From assembly GCF_049116555.1 (NCBI RefSeq), contig NZ_JAGDYT010000003.1:162431-226430 (forward strand): 64,000 nt of DNA, read 5' to 3'. Origin of the DNA: Maricaulis maris_C (GTDB lineage: Bacteria > Pseudomonadota > Alphaproteobacteria > Caulobacterales > Maricaulaceae). The position numbers were made by a program, and so were the translations under genes. How positions within the stretch are numbered: the stretch's first letter is position 1; each line of letters begins with the position of its first letter. Below are positions 9,274 through 18,629 of this stretch, in pieces. The notes under the pieces are model-generated. The model had not been told where the DNA came from. It saw only the letters and a program-made list of their open reading frames with translations, and did no database searches.

Positions 9274-11028
9274 ATGGCCCTCAACCTCTCCTTCCTTCCC
9301 TTCCTCAACCGGGTCGAGAAATCCGTGCTCGACGCCGTCGAACATGAGGTCGAGTGGTTCTGCCTGCCTGCCGGCAAGCTTCTGTTCCGCGAAGGCGATG
9401 AGGCTGATGCGATCTATCTGGTCCGCTCCGGCGCCCTGGCCGCTTTCCGGAGCGGTGCACTGGGTCGGCCCGACCTGATGGGCTATATCCGCGCCGGCGA
9501 GCCTGTCGGCGAAATGTCGATGCTGGACGAGACGCCCCACCAGGCCAGCGTCTATGCCCTGCGCGACAGCGAACTTGTGCGCCTGCCCAAGGCCAGTTTC
9601 GAACGCCTGACCAACAAGCATGCCAGCCTGATGCGGGAATTGTCGCGCATGATGCTGGCCCGGCTTCGCGGACCGCGGCGCGCGGCCGGGTCAGAGCCCA
9701 GGGTTTTCGCCCTGATCAGCACATCGCCGACGATCGATGTCGAGTATCGGGCCAAGGAACTCGCATCCACCTTGCAGGCCATGGGAGTCAGCTGCGGAAT
9801 CGCGGACGAGACCTGTGCCGACTGGAGCGGACAGAAGCTGGATGCGCTGGAGCAGGATTGCGACATCGTGCTGCTGGCTGCCCGCTTCTCCAATCCGGGT
9901 TGGGCAAGGCGGGCAATGGGGCGGGCCGACCGGATGTGGCTTTTGGCGCGCGCGGATGCGCGCCCCTCAACTCCGCTCCTGCCTGACGACCCCTCACCCG
10001 CCATGCGGCTGAAACTCCTCGATGTCGTCCTGTTGCACCCCGGCGGTGTCACCGCCGCCTCGCGCCCGCAGGATTGGGCCAATGCCGCAGATGCGGCGCG
10101 GGTCTTTCACTGGCGCCAGAACCAGCATGTCGCCGATACCGCGCGCCTCGCGCGCACACTGGCCGGGCGCTCGGTCGGGGTTGTCGTCTCCGGTGGCGGC
10201 GCCCGGGCCTATGCCCATATGGGCGCCATCCGCGCCTTGCGGGAGGCCGGTATGCCCTTCGACTTCGTCGGCGGCGCCTCGATGGGCGCAATCATTGCCG
10301 CCGGAATCGCACTGGACTGGTCCGATGACGAGCTGGAACGGCGCATCCGCAAGGCCTTTGTCGATTCCAATCCGCTTGATGACTGGACCCTGCCTGTGGT
10401 CTCGCTGGCCAAGGGCGAGAAGGTCGATGCCCGTCTGAAGGAACATTTCGGCGATGTCGAGATTGCCGAGATGGTACGCCCCTTCTTCTGCCTGTCATCC
10501 AATCTCGCCAGCGGTCGCCCCGAAGTGCACCGAACCGGCTCCCTGCGGCATGCCCTGCGCGCCTCGATCGCCATTCCGGGCCTGCTGCCACCGGTCGTGG
10601 TGAACGGTCAGATCCTGGTCGACGGCGCTGTTTTCACCAATTTTCCGGCCCGCGAAATGCGCGCCTTCCATCGCGGACCGGTGGTCGGCGTTGACGTCAC
10701 CCGCGCCCAGGGCTTGAATCCGGCCGATTTCGAGGACCCGCCCGGCTTCATCGAATGGGTGCGCAAGAACGGCCTCAAATCACCGCCGCCAATTGCCTCC
10801 CTGCTGATGCGGGCTGCGACGATCGGCGTCGCCGATCACCGCGATATCGGCCGCGAAGCCGCCGACCTGCTCATCCTGCCGGAAACCTCGATCGATATCC
10901 GTGAATGGGAGAAGTTCGAGGAAGTTCGCGACGCCGGCTATGACGCCGCCCAGGGCATGCTGGCCGGCATTGATGACGAAATGCGGGTAACGCTGGGCCT
11001 GAAGGCGCCGCCTCAAAAAGGCGGATAG
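9274..11028 (+). CDS. Patatin-like phospholipase with N-terminal cyclic-nucleotide-binding-like domain
   Basis: A protein of 584 residues. Residues about 10-125 form a cNMP-binding beta-roll (GKLLFREGDEADAIYLVRSG, VGEMSML). The patatin domain carries the GGGARA oxyanion loop, the nucleophile elbow G334-A-S336-M-G338 and the catalytic D450-G-A. It therefore belongs to the NTE/YchK-like Ser-Asp lipase group and is probably a membrane phospholipase or lysophospholipase. In the nucleotide pocket the usual Arg before A-S-V is missing (PHQASVYA), so cAMP binding is doubtful. ATG 9274 is chosen over TTG 9247. Its 3' end overlaps the convergent LprI-like gene by 16 bp. Confidence 0.87.
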   Translation: MALNLSFLPFLNRVEKSVLDAVEHEVEWFCLPAGKLLFREGDEADAIYLVRSGALAAFRSGALGRPDLMGYIRAGEPVGEMSMLDETPHQASVYALRDSELVRLPKASFERLTNKHASLMRELSRMMLARLRGPRRAAGSEPRVFALISTSPTIDVEYRAKELASTLQAMGVSCGIADETCADWSGQKLDALEQDCDIVLLAARFSNPGWARRAMGRADRMWLLARADARPSTPLLPDDPSPAMRLKLLDVVLLHPGGVTAASRPQDWANAADAARVFHWRQNQHVADTARLARTLAGRSVGVVVSGGGARAYAHMGAIRALREAGMPFDFVGGASMGAIIAAGIALDWSDDELERRIRKAFVDSNPLDDWTLPVVSLAKGEKVDARLKEHFGDVEIAEMVRPFFCLSSNLASGRPEVHRTGSLRHALRASIAIPGLLPPVVVNGQILVDGAVFTNFPAREMRAFHRGPVVGVDVTRAQGLNPADFEDPPGFIEWVRKNGLKSPPPIASLLMRAATIGVADHRDIGREAADLLILPETSIDIREWEKFEEVRDAGYDAAQGMLAGIDDEMRVTLGLKAPPQKGG

Positions 11029-11513
11029 TCGCGATCCCAGTGCATCAGCTCGATCGCTCGCTCGGCGGTCTTGCGGGTCAGACAGGCCGCCTGCTCGAGC
11101 GATTGCATTGATCCGCCCGCATACAGGCCAGACAGGAAGAGGCAATCCTGGTCGCGATGGGCTATCCAGCTGCGCTGGGCTTCGCGCAAATCGGCGATGG
11201 AGGTTTCGGGCAGGCTTTCGCGCAGCTCCCGATAGGCGTCATTGAGCCAGCGATCCCAGGCTTCATATTCTTCGCCCGCACATATCATCATGCCGGCCAT
11301 GGTCTCGCCATCGACGGACAATTCCTCACAAACGGCGCGGTACTCGCCGATACAGCTCTGGCGTCCCTCGCGTCCGACTTCGCGGTAAAGACAGGCATCA
11401 ATCGTGTCATAGGCCGACAGTCGGTCCATGCCGCCCGGCTGGGCTGCCGACATTTCCGCAGAACATCCCAGCAGACCTGCCAGGGCCAATGTGAAGACCA
11501 ATACCGCTCTCAT
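11013..11513 (-). CDS. LprI-like (DUF1311) lipoprotein
   Basis: A protein of 166 residues with a lipoprotein signal (LALAGLLGC, lipobox Cys at about residue 17). A DUF1311/lysozyme-inhibitor LprI-type domain has paired cysteines and the core LNDAYRELRESL...LREAQRSWIAHRDQDC. Related proteins inhibit lysozymes or have unknown envelope roles. ATG 11513 has AGGAGG 7 bp upstream. The gene is convergent with the patatin gene. Confidence 0.8.
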   Translation of the reverse strand: MRAVLVFTLALAGLLGCSAEMSAAQPGGMDRLSAYDTIDACLYREVGREGRQSCIGEYRAVCEELSVDGETMAGMMICAGEEYEAWDRWLNDAYRELRESLPETSIADLREAQRSWIAHRDQDCLFLSGLYAGGSMQSLEQAACLTRKTAERAIELMHWDRDYPPF

Positions 11514-11565
11514 TATGCGTCCTCCTGGCGTGAGGTTAGCAGCTGTATCAGGCGCGGTCATGCAG

Positions 11566-11595
11566 AAGGCCCCGATCCGGGTGGATCGAGGCCTT
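11566..11595 (-). terminator. Hairpin terminator downstream of ivd
   Basis: A near-perfect inverted repeat, AAGGCC-C-CGATCC / GGATCG-A-GGCCTT, with a four-base loop, lies 30-60 bp after the ivd stop. T residues after the stem are sparse on both strands, so termination efficiency is uncertain. Confidence 0.55.
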
Positions 11596-11624
11596 CTTCA
11601 TGTTTCAGCGATCAGACAGGCTGA

Positions 11625-12797
11625 CTAATTCGTCTCGTCGAACAGCTCGCGCCCGATCAGCCAGCGACGGATCTCGCTGGTACCGGCACCGATCTCATAG
11701 AGCTTCGCGTCGCGCAGGAGACGACCGGTGGGATATTCATTGATATAGCCATTCCCGCCCAAGAGCTGGATCGCGTCCAGCGCCATCTGGGTTGCCCCCT
11801 CGGCGGCGTAGAGAATGGCGCCGGCGGCATCCTTGCGCGTGGTCTGGCCTCGGTCACAAGCCTGGGCGACAGCATAGACGTAGGCGCGCGTCGCATTCAT
11901 GCGCACATACATGTCAGCCAGCTTGCCCTGGACGAGTTGGAATTCGCCGATCGACTTGCCGAATTGCTTGCGCTCTCGAATATAGGGCATCACCACGTCC
12001 ATGCAGGACTGCATGATCCCGACCGGACCCGACGCCAGCACGGCGCGTTCGTAATCGAGACCCGACATCAGGATCTCGACGCCCTTGCCCTCATCGCCCA
12101 TCATGTTCTCGACCGGCACTTCACAATCCTCGAAGACCAGCTCGCCCGTCTCGGAGCCGCGCATGCCCAGCTTGTCGAGTTTCTGGGCGACCGAGAAACC
12201 CTTCATGCCGCGCTCGATGATGAAGGCGGAGATTCCGCGCGAGCCCGCACTGGTATCGGTCTTGGCGTAGACGATCAGCGTGTTCGCGGCCGGCGCATTG
12301 GTGATCCACATTTTCGAGCCGTTGAGCACGAAATGATCACCCTTGCGCTCGGCCTTGAGCTTCATGGAGACGACGTCCGACCCGGCACCCGGTTCGGACA
12401 TGGCCAGCGATCCGACATGCTCACCGGAGATCAGCTTGGGCAGGTATTTCGTCTTCTGCTCGGCATTGCCCCAGCGCCGCATCTGATTGACGCAGAGATT
12501 GGAGTGCGCACCGTAGGACAGGCCAACCGATGCCGAAGCGCGGGAGATCTCCTCCATCGCAATGACATGCTCGAGATAGCCCAGCCCGGTGCCGCCATCC
12601 TCTTCGCCGACCGTGATGCCCAGCAGACCGAGCTCGCCCATCTTCTGCCACAGGTCGGCAGGGAAGACATCGCTCTTGTCGATCTCGGCAGCGCGCGGCG
12701 CGATCTCGTCAGCGGCAAAGGAACGGACGGTGTCACGGATCATTTCGGCCGTGTCACCGAGGTTGAAATCAAGCGAGGGGTATTGGTTCGGTATCAT
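11625..12797 (-). CDS. ivd: Isovaleryl-CoA dehydrogenase
   Basis: A protein of 390 residues, an FAD-dependent acyl-CoA dehydrogenase oxidising isovaleryl-CoA to 3-methylcrotonyl-CoA (first committed step of leucine catabolism after the branched-chain dehydrogenase). The signatures AMSEPGAGSDVVSMK and QLLGGNGYINEYP are present. The catalytic Glu sits in LDYERAVLASGPVGIMQ, the position used by isovaleryl-CoA dehydrogenases rather than by short-chain enzymes. The C-terminus is EIGAGTSEIRRWLIGRELF. ATG 12797 lies 78 bp after the spmX stop. It would supply substrate to MccAB. Confidence 0.93.
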   Translation of the reverse strand: MIPNQYPSLDFNLGDTAEMIRDTVRSFAADEIAPRAAEIDKSDVFPADLWQKMGELGLLGITVGEEDGGTGLGYLEHVIAMEEISRASASVGLSYGAHSNLCVNQMRRWGNAEQKTKYLPKLISGEHVGSLAMSEPGAGSDVVSMKLKAERKGDHFVLNGSKMWITNAPAANTLIVYAKTDTSAGSRGISAFIIERGMKGFSVAQKLDKLGMRGSETGELVFEDCEVPVENMMGDEGKGVEILMSGLDYERAVLASGPVGIMQSCMDVVMPYIRERKQFGKSIGEFQLVQGKLADMYVRMNATRAYVYAVAQACDRGQTTRKDAAGAILYAAEGATQMALDAIQLLGGNGYINEYPTGRLLRDAKLYEIGAGTSEIRRWLIGRELFDETN

Positions 12798-12875
12798 GCC
12801 GCGCGATGTATCACGGCCCGCGACCGGGTCAAGAGAGACCGGTGCGGGCCGCGAAACAGAATGGCGCGAAAACGG

Positions 12876-14921
12876 CTAGTTGCCGGCCTTTTGTTTCAAC
12901 TTGGACAGCCAAATGGACGCGAGTTGCCATCCAGCCACAATCACGAGGAAAAATCCCGCGAGGGCCATACCGAAGTTCAGCGTCATTTCTCGCTGGGCCA
13001 TGATGTAGTCCCACTCGGCCGCAGCGAGCACGCTGCCAAAGCCTGCCAGCAACAAGCCAGCGACCAGGACCGCCAGGAACGTCCACATCCCGTCGTCGGA
13101 ACTCGGTCCCGGGCGATCATCCGTGGCGTGCACATCGGCTGCCAGGTCACGGGGTGAGAAATCATCGTCGGCATCGGACATCGGGTCAGCCCCGTCCATA
13201 AGCGGATCTTCCGCCGCCAGAGCATCCGCCCCCGGTTCGATTGCGTCCGACGGCGAGCCAGGCTCGCCCTCGACCTCACCGACGGCTCCTGCAGCCTCGG
13301 CCGGCATGTCTGCCGGATGCGGCGGTGGTGTATCATCGCCAGAGAGGCTGACAGCCCGCTCAATGATCTCCGCTGGGATATCGGCCTCGTCCGCGGGGCG
13401 CAGTTCTGATTCGGATCCGGAATCGCCCGCAGCAGCCGGTTCGACCACCGGCTCGGCATCGACGTCGATATCCGGCGCAGTTAAATCGTCGACGACCTCA
13501 GCAGACTCCGGCTCCGCGTCAGGCTCGGCTTGCGGTTGGGCTTCCGGTTCGGCTTCAGGCGCGACTTCCGCCTCGTCCTCGGTAAGGAAACGCCCTTCCA
13601 TGACGCTGGTCAGCGCATAGCCCAGCCCCATGCCCTGAGGCAGCGCCATCGCGTAATGCTCCGGCAAAGCTGCCGCCGACTGCGGTTCTGATTCAGGCGC
13701 GACCTCGGGCTCGGTTTCAGCAATCGATGCGTTTGCTTCCGGATCGGCGACCGGCTGGCGGTTGGCCAGGACGAAACCCAGCCCCGTGCCTTCTGGAAGA
13801 TCGAAAGCGGCGATCGGGGCCGCGGCGACCGGGCGTTCCGGCTCGACCTCAGGCGCGACCTCAGGCTCGCGCGTCGGCACGTTCGGTGTGACTTCGGCGG
13901 CCGGCGCCTCAGAGTCAGCGTCAGCGACGTTTTCAGCCTGCGCCGTCGCAGCCTCGCCGATTTCCTCGTCCATACGCGCGATCACGCGGTCCGCAGCCGT
14001 TTCCGGGTCCAGTTGGGCCTGCGGCGCATCGACGGCCGCGACATCTGGCTCGGTAGCGGCCTCATCCTCTACCGGGACGGTATCGGCCATTTCATCCGCG
14101 GTCGCGGGGGCGTCGGCCAGCGCTGTATCGCACTCGGCATCGACCTCCGACACGTCCGGCTCGACAGCCTGATACTCGGCCTCGATCGGGTCGTCGCGCA
14201 TGTCGGAGACCGCTTCGGCCACGGGCTCCATCGACGGTTCGGTAAGGTCCTGTCGCACGTCCGGCGGCAGCGCTTCGACGGCGGCCAGGATGCGGGCGAT
14301 CTCGTCTTCGGCTTCCCGCCGACGCGCGAGACCGGCATCCGGCGGTGGCGGCGGTGGCGGCAGATCGGAAAAGGCGTCCGGCGGCGGGGTGTCGCCGCCA
14401 CCGATCGCGCCTTCCAGCACGCGTTCCTCGCTGGGATGCTCGATCTTGATGACCAGCTCGACCGGCTCGGATTTGCGGGACTGACCCGGCTTGGCCGGCA
14501 TCAGGGCATCAAGGAAAAGCGTGCTTTCGGCCTCGCGTCGCGCGGAGGCATCATCGCCATGGATCGCCAGCGCCTCACCGGCAGCGCGCGCCCGTCCCTC
14601 AAAGAGATAGCGCGCGACATCGGACCCGCGGAAACGGTCCACGCCGACATCATGCACAAAGGAGGTGAGCGCATCCCGCTGGCCACGCGAGAGCGGGCCG
14701 GTAATGCTGTCATCAACGACTTCCTCGGCGCGCATGACGTCATAGATGAGCAAAAGTGCTGCTTCATCCTCGGTCACTGTCACGCCCGCCTTGGCGGCGG
14801 CGCGGTGGCCATAACCAACCACCCAGCGACCATCCTCACTCTGGACGGCCTCAGCTCGGAAGGGCTCGAACCGCTTGATCAGGTCGCGGGCAGCCGGAGA
14901 AGTTTTCAATCGCGGTTTCAT
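12876..14921 (-). CDS. spmX: SpmX-like polar protein: degenerate GH24 muramidase domain, long acidic linker, two C-terminal TM helices
   Basis: A protein of 681 residues. Residues 1 to about 155 are a T4-lysozyme-like (GH24) domain beginning MKPRLKTSPAARDLIKRFEPF, with the conserved Glu and GYGH. Aligned by eye, the T4 Asp20 and Thr26 positions are Ser and Val. Residues about 160-610 are a low-complexity acidic Ala/Pro/Glu region. It contains two copies of an LP-x-G-x-GLG-aromatic-x-L motif at residues 375-385 and 427-437. Two TM helices follow near 613-635 and 650-672. This is the architecture of Caulobacter SpmX, which places DivJ at the stalked pole. The assignment by architecture and N-terminal similarity is strong; the polar role here is inferred. 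It follows the Kelch gene by 66 bp. Confidence 0.85.
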   Translation of the reverse strand: MKPRLKTSPAARDLIKRFEPFRAEAVQSEDGRWVVGYGHRAAAKAGVTVTEDEAALLLIYDVMRAEEVVDDSITGPLSRGQRDALTSFVHDVGVDRFRGSDVARYLFEGRARAAGEALAIHGDDASARREAESTLFLDALMPAKPGQSRKSEPVELVIKIEHPSEERVLEGAIGGGDTPPPDAFSDLPPPPPPPDAGLARRREAEDEIARILAAVEALPPDVRQDLTEPSMEPVAEAVSDMRDDPIEAEYQAVEPDVSEVDAECDTALADAPATADEMADTVPVEDEAATEPDVAAVDAPQAQLDPETAADRVIARMDEEIGEAATAQAENVADADSEAPAAEVTPNVPTREPEVAPEVEPERPVAAAPIAAFDLPEGTGLGFVLANRQPVADPEANASIAETEPEVAPESEPQSAAALPEHYAMALPQGMGLGYALTSVMEGRFLTEDEAEVAPEAEPEAQPQAEPDAEPESAEVVDDLTAPDIDVDAEPVVEPAAAGDSGSESELRPADEADIPAEIIERAVSLSGDDTPPPHPADMPAEAAGAVGEVEGEPGSPSDAIEPGADALAAEDPLMDGADPMSDADDDFSPRDLAADVHATDDRPGPSSDDGMWTFLAVLVAGLLLAGFGSVLAAAEWDYIMAQREMTLNFGMALAGFFLVIVAGWQLASIWLSKLKQKAGN

Positions 14922-14987
14922 GCGTGTTCCGTTTCAGGACAGCGCGTCAAAGAATGCCTCGACCTCTGCAAGCCTGACGCCGGAGCC

Positions 14988-15932
14988 CTATTCACGCCCC
15001 GGATCAAACACATCGGTTGTATCAAGGGCGGTGAATGGCGCCAGGAAACCACCCCCGGACCCGCCGCCGATCAGGTAGATCTCGTGATTGAGCACGGCCG
15101 CGCCGCCCCCGGTTCGCGGAGCGGGCAGCATCGCTTCCTCGCGCCAGGCAGTTTCACCCGGTTGCCAGGAGACATGCGTCTGAAGCGTTTCGCGCGCATC
15201 CGCGCCTCGACCACCGAGCAGATGGATTCGTCCATCGAGCGCCGCCACCGCAGCGCCTGAACGCGGAGATGGCAGGTCAGGAAGCTGGGCCCACGCGCCG
15301 GTTTCCGGATCGAACACATCGAAGCGGGTTACGGTTTCCCCATCAAGCCGGCCACCGGCCAGATAGATGCGCCCCTCGATTACGGCAGCCGCCATGCCTC
15401 GGCGTGTCACGCCGACCGGCACATCAAGCGTCTCCCAACTGCGTGCTTCAGGGTCGAAGACAAAGGCATTTCCATCATCATTCAGACCACCGAAGGCGTA
15501 GAGCGCGTCGCCGAAGGCAACCAGGGCCATGTCCGCCTTGGCAGCCGGCATGGCCGCCTCGCTCTGCCAGATATTGCCCGCGAAAGACCAGGACCAAACA
15601 CCGGCGCTGGGCGCAACGCCATCCTCGCCGCGGGCATAGCCACCAGCGACATAGATCCGGTCATTGATCGAGGCCATTCCGAAACGTTCCAGGCCACGCG
15701 GCAAGGGTGTTTCCGGGAACCAGCGGTCCAGCTCCAGATCATAGCTTTCAAACTCGTCGCGCGGATCGGTCAGCCCGGATCCGCCGGCCGCATAGATGCG
15801 CCCCTCATGCACGACAACGCCAAGCCCGGCGCGGGAGGCGTCCAGCCGGGCGGCGGTCTCCCATCCTCCCTGGGCAGAAACAGGTCCGGCAACCAAGGCC
15901 AGAAGGCTCAGGATAAGGGCAATATAACGCAC
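14988..15932 (-). CDS. Exported Kelch-repeat beta-propeller protein
   Basis: A protein of 314 residues. A signal peptide (VRYIALILSLLALVAG...VSA-Q) argues for GTG 15932 as start, not the earlier GTG 15971. Six Kelch blades are marked by repeated G-G turns: YAAGGSG, YVAGGYARG, YAFGGLNDD, YLAGGRLDG, HLLGGRGA and YLIGGGSGG. Each is followed by a W of the next strand set. It is periplasmic or exported, and such propellers are binding or sugar-processing proteins. It lies between mgtE (51 bp upstream) and spmX (66 bp downstream) on one strand. Confidence 0.83.
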   Translation of the reverse strand: MRYIALILSLLALVAGPVSAQGGWETAARLDASRAGLGVVVHEGRIYAAGGSGLTDPRDEFESYDLELDRWFPETPLPRGLERFGMASINDRIYVAGGYARGEDGVAPSAGVWSWSFAGNIWQSEAAMPAAKADMALVAFGDALYAFGGLNDDGNAFVFDPEARSWETLDVPVGVTRRGMAAAVIEGRIYLAGGRLDGETVTRFDVFDPETGAWAQLPDLPSPRSGAAVAALDGRIHLLGGRGADARETLQTHVSWQPGETAWREEAMLPAPRTGGGAAVLNHEIYLIGGGSGGGFLAPFTALDTTDVFDPGRE

Positions 15933-15983
15933 GTGTTCACCATTCGATTGGTCAGGTCCTCGCCGACCCACACCGGAATATCA

Positions 15984-17375
15984 TCACAAGAGGACGAGTG
16001 TCGCCAGCCCCAGGAATGCGAGAAAGCCGACAACATCGGTTACCGTGGTCACGAAGACGGACGATGCCACCGCCGGGTCGGCGCCGGCCCGCACCATGCC
16101 CAGCGGGATCAGAATGCCAGACAGGCCGGCGCATCCGAGATTGAGCACCATGGCCGCCGCGATGACACCGGCGAGCTGCCAGTCCTGGAACCACACGACT
16201 GTCACGGCGCCCATCACGATGGCGAAGATGATCCCGTTGACCATTCCGGTGGCCAGTTCGCGCCAGACGACCCGCAAGGCATTGGCTGCGGTCAGATCAC
16301 GCTCGGCAATCGAGCGCACGGCAACAGCCAATGACTGGGTCCCGGCATTGCCCCCCATCGACGCGACGATCGGCATCAGAACCGCCAGAGCCACGACCTG
16401 CGAGATGGCGCCCTCGAACAGGGCAATGACACCCGAGGCCAGAATGGCCGTCGCCAGATTGACCAGCAGCCAGGGCGCGCGGGAGCGCACCGAGCGATAG
16501 ACGGTATCGGCCAGACCGGCGTCGTTGACCCCGGCAAGAGCGAGCATGTCTTCCTTGTTCTCGTCCTGGATGACGTGGACGATATCGTCCAGCGTCAGCA
16601 TGCCGGTCAGCCGTCCGGCAGCATCGACGACCGGCGCCGAGACGAGGTGATATTTCTGGAAGAGATAGGCGACCTCCTCCTGGTCGGTTTCCGGCTCGAC
16701 GAGGATGCGCGGCGTTTCCATCAGATCGCTCAGGGCGACATCCCGGCGCGCACTCAACAAGCGGCAGACAGGGATCTCGCCGACCGGGCGAAACCCGGTA
16801 TCGATCACGAAAAGGTCGTGGAACGTGTCCGGCAGATCCTCGCTTGCATCCCGCATATGGTCCAGCGCGTGTCCCACGGACCAGAATTCCGGCGCAGCCA
16901 CGAATTCGCGCTGCATGAGACGACCGGCCGTCTCGTCCTCGAAGGACAGGCTTCGCTCAACCGCTTCGCGATCACTGTCGGAGATTTCCGCGAGCACGGC
17001 GGCACGCGTTTCATCATCCATCTCCTCGACGACTTCTGTCGCGTCATCGGAATCGAGCTCCTGGATCGCCGCCGCCAGATGCGCGGTGTCCAGATATTCC
17101 ATCACGACTTCGCGCGCATCCGGCTCGAGCTCGGCGAGAACCTCACCGGTAAAGATGTCCGGGGCCAGCTCGACCAGGGTCGCTTGCTGATTGCCCGAGA
17201 GCTGTTCGAGCACGTCGGCAATGTCAGCTTCGTGCAATGGCATCAGCATGCGTCGGACGAGGTCATCATCCGCATCCGCGATGGCCTGCCGCAGATTGGC
17301 GACAAATTCCGGATCCGTATCCGCCCGAGCAGGCGAATCGATCAGGACGTCGTCATCAAAAGCGGCTTCGCCCAT
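15984..17375 (-). CDS. mgtE: Magnesium transporter MgtE
   Basis: A protein of 463 residues. An N-terminal acidic superhelical domain (ADIADVLEQL repeats) is followed by two CBS modules (from about residue 140 to 270) and five transmembrane helices. These include the conserved ion-path segment GGNAGTQS, and there is a C-terminal DVVGFLAFLGLA helix. MgtE is a Mg2+-gated channel of the inner membrane. ATG 17375 has GGAGG 5 bp upstream. I found no M-box riboswitch in the 229 bp upstream. Confidence 0.94.
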   Translation of the reverse strand: MGEAAFDDDVLIDSPARADTDPEFVANLRQAIADADDDLVRRMLMPLHEADIADVLEQLSGNQQATLVELAPDIFTGEVLAELEPDAREVVMEYLDTAHLAAAIQELDSDDATEVVEEMDDETRAAVLAEISDSDREAVERSLSFEDETAGRLMQREFVAAPEFWSVGHALDHMRDASEDLPDTFHDLFVIDTGFRPVGEIPVCRLLSARRDVALSDLMETPRILVEPETDQEEVAYLFQKYHLVSAPVVDAAGRLTGMLTLDDIVHVIQDENKEDMLALAGVNDAGLADTVYRSVRSRAPWLLVNLATAILASGVIALFEGAISQVVALAVLMPIVASMGGNAGTQSLAVAVRSIAERDLTAANALRVVWRELATGMVNGIIFAIVMGAVTVVWFQDWQLAGVIAAAMVLNLGCAGLSGILIPLGMVRAGADPAVASSVFVTTVTDVVGFLAFLGLATLVLL

Positions 17376-17604
17376 GCAGGCCTCCGTGGAAGTTCGGTGT
17401 TTCGACCGCTCGCTGTCAGCGCTCGGACCCGGCAGTCTTAACCGCCTGTCGGTACAAGCTCAATCGACCGCCTTGGGAATCCGCATCTACACGCACTCAA
17501 TGGCGGATTTCGGGCGCCATTGCTGCCCTGCTCAGCGCCGACCGCCACATTGACGCCCCGAGATGACAGGATAAACAAAAAGACGGGGTTTGCGGGGGCG
17601 CTGC

Positions 17605-18543
17605 GTGTTCGATCTGTTTCGGGAAGAAAACTGGCCGATTCTGATCGGGCTGGGCATTGGCGGCGGCCTTGCCCTTGCGAGCCTCCTCCTCCTGAGCTTC
17701 CTGCGCCCCCCGACCAATCCGTCCGCGGCCTCCGCCCGGGCGATACTGTCCCTGGCCGTGGAGACCGCCAGTCAGCGTGCCGGGAGCCTGGTGCTGCTGT
17801 GGATCAGCGTCAGCGTCGGCTATACCGTGGTCAGCCTGCTCTACAGCCTGATCGGACGCTCGACCTCTCTCTTCGACACGATGATGACGGCAGTCCTGAT
17901 CTTTCTGGGACATCGCGCCCTACTCGACCGACCCGCCCGTGACGCCGGGATAGAAATGCCGGAGACCGGCTATTGGCGCATCCTTTTGCGCTCTGTCGTC
18001 TTCGGCCTTCTGGGCCTCGCTGCAGCCGCCCTCGTCTTCCTGGGCGCCGCACTTTTGGTGGCGCTGGCCGGCTATGCCGGCATAACCGGCGATGGTCCAC
18101 TCTATCTCGTCGGCGCGATGGCCGGCCTTGCAGCGATCCGGCTGAGCGTCCTGTTTGCCCGGCTCAGCTTTCTCTACCCTGCAAGCGTGCTTGGGCAGCG
18201 CGACTGGTTCGGCGGTGCGCTGCAGCGTTCGGCCGGTGTGGGGCCCGGCCTGGCAACCAGTCTCTGGATTTTCGCCCTCGCCGCGACGGCGCTCGTCATC
18301 CCGGTGATGCTGTGGTCCAGCGCGCTCGTTGACGTGATCGCCGAAAATATGCCTGCCGGGCCTGGTGAACTACCGGGTGATTTCGGAACGGCACGTTACT
18401 GGGCGACGCTGGTCTTCGAGGAATTGCCGCTCAACCTGCTGATTGTCGCCTATTGCCTGGGCAGTATCGCCTGCGTCTCCGCAGCCTATCGCCTGGCGGT
18501 GCTGGCCCCCATCCGTGTGAAGACCGACAGCCGGCACAGCTGA
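17605..18543 (+). CDS. Hypothetical polytopic membrane protein
   Basis: A protein of 312 residues with about six hydrophobic helices and the opening MFDLFREENWPILIGLG. The start is taken as GTG 17605, preceded by a G-rich stretch; TTG 17590 is also possible. The two halves (LVLLWISVSVGYTVVSLLYSLIG and later LPLNLLIVAYCLGSIA) carry no motif I recognise. It is divergent from mgtE and convergent with the tRNA-Leu gene. Confidence 0.65.
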   Translation: MFDLFREENWPILIGLGIGGGLALASLLLLSFLRPPTNPSAASARAILSLAVETASQRAGSLVLLWISVSVGYTVVSLLYSLIGRSTSLFDTMMTAVLIFLGHRALLDRPARDAGIEMPETGYWRILLRSVVFGLLGLAAAALVFLGAALLVALAGYAGITGDGPLYLVGAMAGLAAIRLSVLFARLSFLYPASVLGQRDWFGGALQRSAGVGPGLATSLWIFALAATALVIPVMLWSSALVDVIAENMPAGPGELPGDFGTARYWATLVFEELPLNLLIVAYCLGSIACVSAAYRLAVLAPIRVKTDSRHS

Positions 18544-18629
18544 GCGATCGCAGGCCGACACCGCGACGCGGGCCGATCTCAAGGAACGCAAATCTCAAGG
18601 AGGGGTATCGCTCTCGCTCGGGAGAGTGA

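Noticed and set aside
13123..13620. Ser/Ala-rich plus-strand frames opposite the spmX linker
   Set aside because: They mirror the low-complexity acidic linker and have no start site or family.
13100..14460. Tandem DNA repeat in the spmX linker
   Set aside because: The nucleotide sequence is biased (GAGGC/GAACC-type) but not a regular repeat unit; only the two GLG motifs are true internal repeats.
17376..17604. M-box (Mg2+) riboswitch upstream of mgtE
   Set aside because: No conserved M-box segments or terminator hairpin in the leader; the region is short and shared with a divergent gene.
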